Source: Streptomyces humi | Lineage (GTDB): Bacteria > Actinomycetota > Actinomycetes > Streptomycetales > Streptomycetaceae | Assembly (NCBI RefSeq): GCF_001005085.2 | Contig: NZ_LBMU02000041.1 | Span: forward strand, 62,001 to 126,000 | Direction of reading: 5' to 3' | DNA length: 64,000 bases | Part shown: positions 32,533 through 41,393 of the stretch, in pieces | How positions within the stretch are numbered: the stretch's first letter is position 1 | Layout of the letters: each line of letters starts with the position of its first letter | The notes under the pieces: generated by a model | Told to the model about the DNA's origin: nothing | The model's database searches: none | What the model saw: only the letters and a program-made list of their open reading frames with translations | Translations under genes and position numbers: made by a program

Positions 32533-33501
32533 ATGCTGAAGAACGTGGCGGCGGTGCTCCTGGACGGCGTGCACCCCTTCGAGCTCGGCGTGGTCTGCGA
32601 GGTCTTCGGTCTCGACCGCTCCGACGAGGGGCTGCCGGTGTACGACTTCGCGGTGGTCTCGGCGGAGGGGCCGATGCTCGGCACCCATGTCCCGGGCCTC
32701 ACCGTCACCACGCCGTACGGCCTGGACCGGCTGGAGGAGGCCGACCTGATCGCGGTCCCGGCCTCCGACTCCAACGTCGCCCGGGACTACCCGCCCGAGC
32801 TGCTCGACGCGCTGCGCCGGGCGGTGGACCGGGGCACCCGGGTGCTCAGCGTGTGCTCCGGCGTCTTCGTGCTCGGCGCCGCCGGGCTGCTGGACGGGCG
32901 CCGCTGCGCCGTGCACTGGCGCCACGCCGAGCTGCTGGCCCGTCGCTACCCGCGCACCCGGGTCGAGCCGGACGTGCTGTACGTCGACGAGGACCCGGTG
33001 ATCACCTCGGCGGGCACCTCCGCCGGGATCGACGCCTGTCTGCACCTCGTGCGCAAGGAGCAGGGCCCCGAGGTCGCCACGAAGATCGCCCGGCGGATGG
33101 TGGTCCCCCCGCACCGGGACGGCGGCCAGGCCCAGTACATCGAACGTCCACTGCCGGAGGGCCCCTGCGACACGGTGGGCGAGGTGCTGGCCTGGATGAC
33201 GGAGCACCTGGACGAGGAGGTCACCGTCGAGCAGCTGGCCGCCCGCGCCCTGATGGCCCCGCGCACCTTCGCCCGCCGCTTCCAGCAGGAGACCGGTACC
33301 ACGCCGTACCGCTGGATCCTGCGGCAACGGGTGCTGCTGGCGCAGGAGTTGCTGGAGGGGACGGACGAGACGATGGACGCCATCGCGGGCCGGGCCGGTT
33401 TCGGCACGGCCGCCGCGCTGCGGTACCAGTTCGTGAAGTCGCTGGGCACCACCCCGAACGCCTACCGGCGCGCGTTCCGGGGCCCGGAGGCCGCCGCCTG
33501 A
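32533..33501 (+). CDS. nrdS: GlxA-type regulator: DJ-1/PfpI domain plus AraC HTH (NrdS)
   Basis: A 322-residue regulator. The N-terminal DJ-1/PfpI glutamine-amidotransferase-like domain (about 1-165) has Cys108 in VCSGVF at the nucleophile elbow. The C-terminal AraC double HTH (about 215-315) includes VEQLAARALMAPRTFARRFQQETGTTPYRWIL and MDAIAGRAGFGTAAALRYQFVKSLGTTPNAYRRAF. It corresponds to NrdS, the third gene of the S. coelicolor nrdABS operon, whose role is unclear. The 257-bp gap to nrdB leaves room for its own promoter. Confidence 0.87.
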   Translation: MLKNVAAVLLDGVHPFELGVVCEVFGLDRSDEGLPVYDFAVVSAEGPMLGTHVPGLTVTTPYGLDRLEEADLIAVPASDSNVARDYPPELLDALRRAVDRGTRVLSVCSGVFVLGAAGLLDGRRCAVHWRHAELLARRYPRTRVEPDVLYVDEDPVITSAGTSAGIDACLHLVRKEQGPEVATKIARRMVVPPHRDGGQAQYIERPLPEGPCDTVGEVLAWMTEHLDEEVTVEQLAARALMAPRTFARRFQQETGTTPYRWILRQRVLLAQELLEGTDETMDAIAGRAGFGTAAALRYQFVKSLGTTPNAYRRAFRGPEAAA

Positions 33502-33512
33502 GACCTGCGCCC

Positions 33513-33590
33513 GAGACCGGAGCCCGCGACCGCCGCCTGAGACCGGAGCCCGCGACCGCCGCCTGAGACCGGCGTTCGAGACCGGCGTTC
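33513..33590 (+). repeat. Short tandem repeats after nrdS
   Basis: Two exact 26-bp units (GAGACCGGAGCCCGCGACCG + CCGCCT) at 33513-33538 and 33539-33564, then two exact 13-bp units (GAGACCGGCGTTC) at 33565-33577 and 33578-33590. The 13-mer shares its first eight bases with the 26-mer. They sit between the convergent nrdS and P450 genes and look like slippage-prone filler. Confidence 0.85.
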
Positions 33591-33679
33591 GCCGGAGAAC
33601 GCCCATCGGCGCGCGTCCGGCGGCCTCACGGGCCGCCCGAGCGCGCGCCGGTATCAGGAGCCGGCCGGGGGCAGGCAGG

Positions 33680-35059
33680 TCACCAGGGCACCGGTGTGAG
33701 CAGCAGACGCTGGGGGCGCAGGGTGATGCCCACCCGGGTGGCGTCGTCCGATCCGGGCACCTGCTCGAAGCGGTACCTGGCGCACAACGCGGCCGTGATC
33801 AGGCTCAGTTGGGCCATGGAGAAGTGGTCGCTGGGGCACTTGCGGTTGCCGACGCTGAAGGGGCTCATGGCGTACTTCGGCACCTCCTTGGCCCGCTCCG
33901 GCAGCCACCGGTCCGGGTCGAAGTCCAGATGCGCCGGGTACGAGCGCGGGTCGCGCTGGACGGCGTAGGGGCTGTAGACGATGTCGGCCCCGGCCGGAAT
34001 GCGATAGCCACCGAGCTCGGTGTCGGCTTTGGCGCGCCGCGTCAATATCCATACGGCGGGCCGCAAACGCATGGCCTCGACGATGACATTGTTGGTGTGG
34101 GTGAGCCGCCGAACGTGCTCAAAACCGACCGGTTGACCACCCGTCACGGATTCGACCTCGGTCCGTACCTTCTCCGCGTGTTCCGGGTGTTCGGCGAGCA
34201 CCTGGAGCAGCCACATGATCGTGGAGGCGACTGTTTCGCTTCCGGGGGTGAGTATCGCGACGACCTGATCGTGGATCTCCTGTTCCCCGATGGGCTCGCC
34301 ATTCTCGTCCTTCGCTTCGAGCAATGCCGTCAGCAAATCGTCCGGCTTTTGACCAGATGCCCGGCGCTCGGTGACGATCTCGTCGACCAGCAGATGCAAA
34401 TCGGCCAGGGCCCGGTTGAATTCGCGGTTGGCCGGCAACGGCAGTCGGTACAGCGGGCCGAGCGGGATCACCATCCGCCGGTACATACCGCGGAAGACGC
34501 TCGCGAGGTCGGTGCTGAGCCGCTCGGCGCGCTCGTCCATGTACTCGCCGCGCAGCAGGCACCGGGCGGCGATCCGGACCGCCACCCGGAACGACTCCGA
34601 GGTGCCGTCGACGGTGTCGCCGGGCCGCCAGCGCTCGGTCAGGGCATGCGCCTCCTCCTCCATGACCGGCCCGTACTGCGGGATCGCGGAGAGGTTGAAC
34701 GCGGGCTGGACGGTGCGGCGCTGGCGACGGTGGCGGGGCCCGTTGGCGGTGGCCACCCCCTCCTTGCCGAGCAGTCCCTCCAGGGACTCCCACAGCGGGC
34801 CGGCGATGACGAAGTCGGGGCTGAGGGCGAGGGCGCCGGTGAGCTCCGGTGTGGTCACGGCGTACACCTCCTTGGGGCCCAGCCGCAGGCGCACCATGTC
34901 GCCGTGCTCGCGCAGCCGGGACATGAAGGCCAGCGGGTCGCGGACCAGCCGCCAGCCGTGCCCGAGCAGCGGCACCCCGCCGCCCGCCAGGGGCGGTTCA
35001 CGCAGCTCACTCGCTTCGGAAGCCCCGGTGGTCGCGGGTTTCACGGACTCGACGGTCAT
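33680..35059 (-). CDS. cyp170A1: Cytochrome P450 CYP170A-type (albaflavenone synthase)
   Basis: A 459-residue P450 that by orthology oxidises epi-isozizaene in two steps to albaflavenone. Key elements are the heme loop FSVGNRKC with Cys408 as axial ligand, the K-helix segment EAMRLRP, and an I-helix that reads ILTPGSETVAST, where the usual acidic-Thr pair is replaced. The S. coelicolor enzyme was reported to have a second, terpene-synthase activity (farnesene); whether this one does is not decided. Its ATG overlaps the end of the terpene cyclase gene in ATGA. Confidence 0.93.
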   Translation of the reverse strand: MTVESVKPATTGASEASELREPPLAGGGVPLLGHGWRLVRDPLAFMSRLREHGDMVRLRLGPKEVYAVTTPELTGALALSPDFVIAGPLWESLEGLLGKEGVATANGPRHRRQRRTVQPAFNLSAIPQYGPVMEEEAHALTERWRPGDTVDGTSESFRVAVRIAARCLLRGEYMDERAERLSTDLASVFRGMYRRMVIPLGPLYRLPLPANREFNRALADLHLLVDEIVTERRASGQKPDDLLTALLEAKDENGEPIGEQEIHDQVVAILTPGSETVASTIMWLLQVLAEHPEHAEKVRTEVESVTGGQPVGFEHVRRLTHTNNVIVEAMRLRPAVWILTRRAKADTELGGYRIPAGADIVYSPYAVQRDPRSYPAHLDFDPDRWLPERAKEVPKYAMSPFSVGNRKCPSDHFSMAQLSLITAALCARYRFEQVPGSDDATRVGITLRPQRLLLTPVPW

Positions 35060-36141
35060 TTCTCACCTGCCGTTTCGTTGTTGACGTACGGGGGCGTGGA
35101 CCGGTCGTCCCAGCTGTCGACCATGTAGCGGCCGGATTCGTGGTGGAACCAGTAGACGGAGCTGAACCAGTTCCGCATATTGGCGACACAGGCCAGGACC
35201 GCGGCACCGAGTTCCTTTCCTTGGACGGTGCCGTCGTCGAGCTGTTCGGCGAAACGAAGTGCGGCACGCTCGGCGGCCAGGAATTCGCGAATGCATTCCT
35301 CGACGCGTCGCCTGACTTCTTCGATCGCCTGCTCCAGACTCATTCCCTCATGGGTGACGAGACTGATTCCGAGATTGTGCACCTCGTCGCCCGCTATTTC
35401 CTTCGGCAGCGAGCAGAGGTCGTTGTACCAGGCGGCGAATTCCTGACTGAGCAGCGCCGGGCGCCGATATGCCGGGTTCTTGCGCACGGCGTCCGGCAGT
35501 TCGGTTCCCGCGCTCGGCTCCAGCAGGTCCGTCCATATCCAGTGGGCGAAGGTGAGGCGCCGCAGCGCCAGGTATTCCTCGACCCGGGGAACGTATCCCG
35601 TGGTGCGGTTGCGGTACTCGCGGTCGTAGGCATCGACCACCTCGTGGAAGTGCCGGGCGAACCGCTCGTTCCAGGTCCGCGGCAGGAACGTGTACAGCCG
35701 GGCGACGCTGTCCGCGAAGCCCGCGACCAGGGTGTCCGGGTGGTGCAGATGGTGCAGTGGGGCGTCGAGGGCCGCGTGCAGCCGGAACCTCAGCCGCCGC
35801 CAGTCGGCCGACCGGCCGTGCACCACGTCCCGGTCGTGCCGGTCGTCCCAGACGAAGAACCAGGCGCTGTAGTCGCATATCGCCTGGATGACCTCGTCGG
35901 ACGCACCGAGGTAGTACCCCGCCATGAGGTCGGTGTAGCAAAGGCCGTCGGCATATTCCTGCACCTTGTCCGCGGGCATCAGCCGTTTTTCCAGCAGCCA
36001 GAGGCGGGTGTTCTCCTGAAGCCGCGGCCAATACGGGTGCAGTCGCCGGGGAAACTCGGCCTCGATCACCGGGAGGGCGAGTTGTGGTGGAACCGCGACC
36101 GCCGCCGGCGTCGATGTGGTGCTGTGTGAGAAAGCATGCAC
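35056..36141 (-). CDS. cyc1: Epi-isozizaene synthase (sesquiterpene cyclase)
   Basis: A class I terpene cyclase (361 aa) converting farnesyl diphosphate to epi-isozizaene. The first metal motif is DDRHD at 99-103 and the second is NDLCSLPKE, both as in the S. coelicolor enzyme, whose length is the same. The GTG start at 36141 (VHAFSHSTT) has GAGAGGGG upstream; the in-frame extension beyond it is not family-like. It is the first gene of a two-gene operon with the P450. The product is a volatile antibiotic sesquiterpene precursor. Confidence 0.95.
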   Translation of the reverse strand: MHAFSHSTTSTPAAVAVPPQLALPVIEAEFPRRLHPYWPRLQENTRLWLLEKRLMPADKVQEYADGLCYTDLMAGYYLGASDEVIQAICDYSAWFFVWDDRHDRDVVHGRSADWRRLRFRLHAALDAPLHHLHHPDTLVAGFADSVARLYTFLPRTWNERFARHFHEVVDAYDREYRNRTTGYVPRVEEYLALRRLTFAHWIWTDLLEPSAGTELPDAVRKNPAYRRPALLSQEFAAWYNDLCSLPKEIAGDEVHNLGISLVTHEGMSLEQAIEEVRRRVEECIREFLAAERAALRFAEQLDDGTVQGKELGAAVLACVANMRNWFSSVYWFHHESGRYMVDSWDDRSTPPYVNNETAGEK

Positions 36142-36385
36142 GAACAAACCCCTCTCAGCCGCGCCAGGAGCGCACGCCCCTCCCGCTGTGCCAGGCGCGC
36201 GCCGTTGTGTATCCCCGCACTTCCCATTCAGCACCACAACTGACCGGTCTGGGAACGGATTTGCTTCACTCACTACCCCACGATGCCGCGAATCTCCCCT
36301 TGTGTGACTGATTAAGGATCGCTAGGGGCGCACAAAGGATCGAATGTGCGACGGACGGGCGAGCGACTCCGACCGGACATGACGA

Positions 36386-36416
36386 ACGCCTGGTCGAGAG
36401 GGTCTCGACCAGGCGT
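36386..36416 (-). terminator. Strong terminator after def
   Basis: Perfect 14-bp stem ACGCCTGGTCGAGA / TCTCGACCAGGCGT with a 3-nt loop, 20 bp past the def stop. The hairpin is symmetric and could act on both strands. Confidence 0.85.
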
Positions 36417-36435
36417 CACAACTGCCCTTGCAGTC

Positions 36436-37086
36436 TCAGTCGTTGGCGACCACGGGATAGCGTGGCTCGTTCTCGGCCATCTGCCGCAGCGCGTCCTTGC
36501 GCTCCCGCTTGGAGAGCCGGTCGATGTAGAGGTAGCCGTACAGGTGGTCGGTCTCGTGCTGCAAACACCGTGCGAAGTAGCCGGTGCCACGCACCTTGAT
36601 CGGGTTGCCCTTCTCGTCCTGCCCGGTGACCTCGGCGTAGTCGGGGCGCGCGAGCGGCGCGTACGCGGTGGGCACGGACAGGCACCCCTCGTTGCTGTCG
36701 TCCAGCCGCCGCTTGTCCGCGGGCAGGTCCACGAGCTTCGGGTTGCACACCACGCCGACGTGCCGGGCCCCCTCGTCGTCCTGGCAGTCGTACACGAAGA
36801 CCTTCAGGTCGACGCCGATCTGGTTGGCGGCGAGACCCACGCCCTCGGCGGTCCGCTGGCTCGCGAACATGTCGGCGACCAACTGGTCCAGCTCGTCCCC
36901 GAACTCGGTGACGTCCTTGCACTCCTTGTGCAGCACCGGGTTCCCGACGACGGTGATGGGCCGCGAGGTCCCCCGCGCACGCCAGGCGTTCTCGCGCTCC
37001 TCGGTCCCCTCGGTGTCGACGACGAACCCGTCGTCATCCACGGGGAGCACGCCCGCGTGCTGCTGATCGGTGTCCTGCTGCGCCAT
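36436..37086 (-). CDS. def: Peptide deformylase
   Basis: Removes the formyl group from nascent polypeptides. All three motifs are intact: GVGLAANQIG (82-91), EGCLSVP (133-139, Cys ligand) and HETDH (177-181, two His ligands and the catalytic Glu). The 216 residues include an N-terminal extension of about 40 acidic residues compared with the E. coli enzyme. It is one of several def paralogues expected in Streptomyces and lies alone, ended by a strong hairpin. Confidence 0.95.
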   Translation of the reverse strand: MAQQDTDQQHAGVLPVDDDGFVVDTEGTEERENAWRARGTSRPITVVGNPVLHKECKDVTEFGDELDQLVADMFASQRTAEGVGLAANQIGVDLKVFVYDCQDDEGARHVGVVCNPKLVDLPADKRRLDDSNEGCLSVPTAYAPLARPDYAEVTGQDEKGNPIKVRGTGYFARCLQHETDHLYGYLYIDRLSKRERKDALRQMAENEPRYPVVAND

Positions 37087-37147
37087 GACCGACGTAAGCC
37101 TTCCTAGGTAAAACGGGGGTGATGTTGCTGATACAGGGTACGTGGAC

Positions 37148-37200
37148 GCGCCCGCCAGGGGCGCGGGGAACTGCGCGACCAGCCATATCCGGCCCGCAGC
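37148..37200 (+). repeat. Dispersed intergenic repeat, copy 5
   Basis: GGGGCGCGGGGAACTGCGCG followed by ACCAGCC. It lies in the gap between the def start and the end of the upstream TPR gene, antisense to both genes. Same family as 15282; its core is identical to the copy at 47526. Confidence 0.65.
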
Positions 37201-37213
37201 CGAAGAACGACGC

Positions 37214-38251
37214 TCAGCAGACCTCTTCCAGATCCCGCCAATCCCTGGAATCAGGGCTGTCGGCCACCCACCCGTCCAGCAGCCCCCTCACCAGCGCGGC
37301 CGGCGCGGCCACCCCGCACTCCCGCTCCGGCACCCACAGCTGCCCGTCGGTCCGGTGCCCGAGCGGCCCCGGATGCCCCGGCTCGCTGTGGTCGTGCGGA
37401 TCGAGATGCACTCCGTCGCCCTCGTCGGACGGCATCCGCGACTCGGAGCACATCCGGCACAGCAGCCGCACGGAGGAGGACCAGTCCTCCGCCGCGAACC
37501 CGGCGTCCCCGGCCAACTGCTCCAACGCGTCCCGGTCGGCTTCCGTCGCCGCCTCCAGCAGCACCACCCAGGTCGGCACCGGCGACGGCGCCCACAGCTC
37601 GATCTCGTCGAAGACGGGGTAGGAGTGGCCGGTCGCCGTGGTCCGTTCCCCGTGCGGCACCCCGTCGTGCAGGACGACCTCGCCCCAGCGCCGCCCGGAC
37701 GAGGGCAGCGGAATGGACTGCACCTCGATACGGGCGGGGTCGAGGCGTCGCCCCCAGACCACCTCCGCCTCCCCCTCCGGGGACAGCCGTACGGCGGCGC
37801 TGCCCAGGTCCATGCCTTCGGGCTCGGCGGACGCGGTGGCACCGCCCGGCACCCGCAGCCCGTACGCCTGCCAGGCCCGCCGGGCCAGCGGCCAGTCCTG
37901 CAACGCGGTCGCCGCGATGCCCACGTTCCACCAGTCGGGCGCCCCGGTCTCCCGGTCCAGCAGCGCCACCGCCCGCAGGCCGGCCGCCCGCGCCTGCTCC
38001 CAGTCGTGCCGGAACTTGTGCAGCAGGGCGAGGTTGAACCAGGACTCGGACAGCCAGGGCTCCAGGTCGGCGGCGCGCGTCAGCAGCTCGCCCGCGTCCT
38101 CGTACCGGCCGTCGCCGATCAGCGTGAACGCGCGGTCGGTCGCCTGCCGCCAGGAGGCGGAGGGCCGGTGCCGTCCCTTGCCGAAGATCCTCACGATTCC
38201 CGCCTGCCAGTTCCAGTTCCGCACAGTGGGCTGGCTTGTGCCCCCGGACAT
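37214..38251 (-). CDS. TPR-containing hypothetical protein
   Basis: A 345-residue cytosolic protein. Residues about 35-135 contain helical TPR-like repeats (ATDRAFTLIGDGRYEDAGELLTRAADLEPW; SWFNLALLHKFRHDWEQARAAGLRAVAL; WWNVGIAATALQDWPLARRAWQAYGL). The rest is a mixed alpha/beta domain with CRMCSESRMP. I take the ATG at 38251 (MSGGTSQPT), preceded by GAGAGGG. Similar proteins occur at this place in other Streptomyces; function unknown. Confidence 0.82.
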   Translation of the reverse strand: MSGGTSQPTVRNWNWQAGIVRIFGKGRHRPSASWRQATDRAFTLIGDGRYEDAGELLTRAADLEPWLSESWFNLALLHKFRHDWEQARAAGLRAVALLDRETGAPDWWNVGIAATALQDWPLARRAWQAYGLRVPGGATASAEPEGMDLGSAAVRLSPEGEAEVVWGRRLDPARIEVQSIPLPSSGRRWGEVVLHDGVPHGERTTATGHSYPVFDEIELWAPSPVPTWVVLLEAATEADRDALEQLAGDAGFAAEDWSSSVRLLCRMCSESRMPSDEGDGVHLDPHDHSEPGHPGPLGHRTDGQLWVPERECGVAAPAALVRGLLDGWVADSPDSRDWRDLEEVC

Positions 38252-38308
38252 CACCCTCTCCCTCGCATCCAACCACGTACGACGGGAGGGCCGCTCATTA
38301 CCCATGGG

Positions 38309-39616
38309 TTACCCAGCCGCGCGCAGGGTCAGACAGTCTCCGGAGAGCACGCGCGCCAGGGACTCCACGACCTCGGGAGCGTAGTCCCCCGCGGTGGCCA
38401 GGCGTAACTCCTCCAGCGCGGTCAGCTGCCCGCCGGGCCCGGAATCCCGGGACTTCTCCTCGTACGCGTTGACGGCCCGCACGATCCGCGCGGCGAGCGG
38501 CTGCTCCCGGCAGGGGTCGGCCTGCCGCTCCACGACCACGGCGACGGCCGCGGCCACCCCGGTCTGCCGGACGACCGCGCCGCCGAGCAGGGCTATCCGC
38601 CGCTGCTCCGCCGCCGGCAGCCCGGCGGTGGCGCCGGCGGGGACCGGGTCGACAAGACTGAGCTGGCCGATGTCGTGCATCAGCGCCGCGTACTCCAGCA
38701 CCGTGAGCTCCGCTTGGGACAGGCCCAGGTCCCGTCCGACGGCCTGGCTGAGCGTGGCGACCCGGTGGGCGTGCCCGGCCGGGGTGTACCCCGCTATCTC
38801 GGTGGCGCGGGCGAGGGAGGCGATGGTCTGCCGGTAGGTGGCACGGACGGCCGCGTACCGGCGCAGGGACAGCTGGGTGAGGAGCAGGGGCAGACAGAAG
38901 ACGGGCAGGGCCCACAGGCCGACGGCGGCCACCGCCAGTGCGATCACCGCCCCGGTGGCGCAGACGGCGGACCCGATGCCGAGCAGCCCGCGCAGTTCGT
39001 CCCGCAGCAGCGGCCCGAACGGCCACCGGGTGCGGGAGTGCGCCTGGGCGGCGGCGAGCACGGCGTCGCACAGTGCGGTGAGCACCAGCAACGCGACCAG
39101 CAGCAGCGCGTACGCCGGTCCGCCCCAGCGCTCCAACGCGCCCCTGGCACAGAGGGGTTGGAAGCAGACGGCGGCGAAGCCGACGGTGAGGACACGGCGG
39201 GCCAGGTGGTCGAGCGTGCGCCGGCCACGGGCGATGTGGGGCACGTTGCCGAGCAGCGCGGCCACGCTCACCACGGCGACGACCTGGAAGGCGCCGTCCC
39301 GCGCGGCGATCCCGTCGTCGGCGCCGAGCAGCGCGTAGGCGAGGCCGCCGGCCGCCCCGAGGGGTGCGGCCTCCCGCACGTCGGCGCCGGTCCACCGGGC
39401 CCATTCCCCGACCCCGACGAGCATGCCGAAGGCGAGGGCGGCGCCGCGGTTGTCGATTCCTTCCCACAGGGTGCCGGCGACACCGCCGAGGGCGAGGACC
39501 AGTGCGGCCGGCCGGACGGACCACAGCAGGGCCGCGGGGCGCGGACGTGCCGGGCGAACCGGAGCGACCCGGTCCACGGCCGTCTCCCATCCGGACACCG
39601 GGTCGGCGGCGCTCAT
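38309..39616 (-). CDS. Membrane HD-domain protein, degenerate HD-GYP
   Basis: A 435-residue protein with about eight hydrophobic segments in the first 250 residues and an HD-type phosphohydrolase domain after that. The HD core keeps AGHAHRVATLSQAVG and ALMHDIGQLS, but the GYP segment and the downstream HHH/E residues of the c-di-GMP phosphodiesterase family are missing. It is likely inactive on c-di-GMP or a pseudo-enzyme. The ATG overlaps the stop of the upstream canonical HD-GYP gene in ATGA, so the two are coexpressed and may form a complex. Confidence 0.85.
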   Translation of the reverse strand: MSAADPVSGWETAVDRVAPVRPARPRPAALLWSVRPAALVLALGGVAGTLWEGIDNRGAALAFGMLVGVGEWARWTGADVREAAPLGAAGGLAYALLGADDGIAARDGAFQVVAVVSVAALLGNVPHIARGRRTLDHLARRVLTVGFAAVCFQPLCARGALERWGGPAYALLLVALLVLTALCDAVLAAAQAHSRTRWPFGPLLRDELRGLLGIGSAVCATGAVIALAVAAVGLWALPVFCLPLLLTQLSLRRYAAVRATYRQTIASLARATEIAGYTPAGHAHRVATLSQAVGRDLGLSQAELTVLEYAALMHDIGQLSLVDPVPAGATAGLPAAEQRRIALLGGAVVRQTGVAAAVAVVVERQADPCREQPLAARIVRAVNAYEEKSRDSGPGGQLTALEELRLATAGDYAPEVVESLARVLSGDCLTLRAAG

Positions 39617-40932
39617 GGGGCGGCCCGCCCCGCGCCGTGCCGGTCACCGCCCGGCCGGGGTGACGGGGGCGGTCCCGGTGGCGGGGACTCGGCGGTCACC
39701 GTGGGGTGCCAGCCCTCCCTGGCGAGCGCCCGGGTCAGGGCGTCGACGACCCGCGCGTCGAAGTGCCGGCCGGCGCACCGTCGTAACTCCGCCACCGCCG
39801 CCGGTACCGGGCGGGCCCGGCTGTAGGAGCGGGTCGAGGTCATCGCGTCGAACGCGTCGGCCACGGCCACCACCCGCGCGGAGTGCGGGATCTGGCTGCC
39901 CGCGAGTCCGTAGGGGTAGCCGGTGCCGTCGATGCGTTCGTGGTGGTGGAGGATCGCCGCGCGGGCCTCGCCCAGGAAGGAGATCCCGCGCACCATCTCG
40001 TGGCCGTACTCCGGGTGGAGTTCGATGATCCGCCGTTCCTCCGGTGTGAGCGGACCGTCCTTGCGGAGCAGCCGTGTGGGGACGCCGAGTTTCCCGACGT
40101 CGTGCAGGATCCCGGCGAAGCGGAGCACCTCGACCCGCTCGTCGTCCATGCCCAGTTCGCGGGCGATCATCACGGAGGCCCGGCCCACCCGCTCGCTGTG
40201 TCCGCGGGTGTACCCGTCCTTGATGTCGACGGCCTGGACGAGCGCACGGATGGTGGCCTGGTGGGCGGCCCGCTCCCGGTGGTACTGGGCGAACACCCAC
40301 CAGGAGACGCACATCGGCAGCAGGACGAGAAGTGCGGCGACGGGGCCGTAGGGGCTGCGCCAGAGCACGGCCATCATCAGTCCGGCGAGCCCGTGCACCG
40401 CGACCGGTGCCAGCGAGCGGGAGAACAGCCCGCGCCAGGCCCGGCGGGCGGGCACCCGCTCCGCGAGCGCGAGGATCCCGCCGTCCAGCAGCGCGAGCAC
40501 CCCGCAGAACGCCAGGACCGCCGCGGCGCACGGCAGCAGCGCGTAAGGAAAGTCGGAGCCCACCACCGCGTCCCGGCCGCCCAGCAGCCAGTGCACCCGC
40601 CCCGCGCCCCACACGGCGAGCGCCAGTTCGGCGGCCCGCCAGATCCGGCGCAGCGCCTGCGGCCGGTGCCCGGTGGGCGAGAGGAGCGCACCGGGCAGCG
40701 GTACGAGGGCGGCGGCCGGCGGTGGCAGCAGGAAGGCACCGGCGAGGAGCACCGGGTGGAAGGTGCCGCCGAGCCGCTGTCGCACGACGTGTTCGCAGGC
40801 CGCGTACAACGCGGCCAGCAGGGCGACGGCCCACCACGGCGTGCGCAGAGCGGGCAGCGGCAGCAGGCAGAGCAACGTACCGAGGGCGGCACAGGCGACG
40901 TACGCGCGTGCCCGTGCCGGAACCGCCTCCAT
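39613..40932 (-). CDS. Membrane HD-GYP domain phosphohydrolase
   Basis: A 439-residue protein with about seven membrane segments up to residue 230 and a canonical C-terminal HD-GYP domain: IKDGYTRGHSERVG, FAGILHDVGKLGVP, HPEYGHEM, and ILHHHERIDGTGYPYGL containing the GYP signature. Such domains degrade cyclic di-GMP, a key developmental signal in Streptomyces. It is coupled by 4 bp to a degenerate HD partner downstream. ATG 40932 is chosen over GTG 40935 on ribosome-binding-site spacing. Confidence 0.9.
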   Translation of the reverse strand: MEAVPARARAYVACAALGTLLCLLPLPALRTPWWAVALLAALYAACEHVVRQRLGGTFHPVLLAGAFLLPPPAAALVPLPGALLSPTGHRPQALRRIWRAAELALAVWGAGRVHWLLGGRDAVVGSDFPYALLPCAAAVLAFCGVLALLDGGILALAERVPARRAWRGLFSRSLAPVAVHGLAGLMMAVLWRSPYGPVAALLVLLPMCVSWWVFAQYHRERAAHQATIRALVQAVDIKDGYTRGHSERVGRASVMIARELGMDDERVEVLRFAGILHDVGKLGVPTRLLRKDGPLTPEERRIIELHPEYGHEMVRGISFLGEARAAILHHHERIDGTGYPYGLAGSQIPHSARVVAVADAFDAMTSTRSYSRARPVPAAVAELRRCAGRHFDARVVDALTRALAREGWHPTVTAESPPPGPPPSPRPGGDRHGAGRAAP

Positions 40933-41081
40933 CACGCCCCTCCCCCGACCATGCCTCTCCAGGCTCCGGAGCCTAGGGCGGGAGCCGACGGGTACGGGGG
41001 CTTATGACGGGAGGATTAGCACATTCGGGTGACAGACCACCCGTAGAGCGTCCGGTGGCGGCACTCCTCGGAGGAGGACGC

Positions 41082-41393
41082 TCAGCTCTCCTGGGGAGTG
41101 ACCGGCGCGGTGGCCACGTCGCTCTCCGGGACGGTCTGGCCCGAACGGATCAGGTCCAGCCGCCCCAGCACCTTGGCCCGCAGGTCGCTCGGCACGTCGT
41201 CATGCCCGCAGCAGCGCTTGACCAGCTTCTTCACGGCCTGCTCCAGCCCGTACTTCTCCAGGCAGGGCGAGCACTCGTCGAAGTGCTGCCTGAACTTGAC
41301 GCGATCGACGTCAGGCATCTCACTGTCGAGGAACTCGTAGAGGTGATCGAGTACCTCACTGCAGTCCGTCTCGTGCGGCTCTCCGCAGCTCAT
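41082..41393 (-). CDS. rsrA: Redox-sensing zinc anti-sigma factor RsrA
   Basis: A 103-residue ZAS-family anti-sigma factor that binds SigR when reduced and releases it on disulfide stress. The ZAS ligands are present: C11, and H37-x3-C41-x2-C44, with the further cysteines C3, C61 and C62, the same seven positions as in S. coelicolor RsrA. The start overlaps the sigR stop in ATGA, keeping the two proteins in balance. Confidence 0.96.
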   Translation of the reverse strand: MSCGEPHETDCSEVLDHLYEFLDSEMPDVDRVKFRQHFDECSPCLEKYGLEQAVKKLVKRCCGHDDVPSDLRAKVLGRLDLIRSGQTVPESDVATAPVTPQES

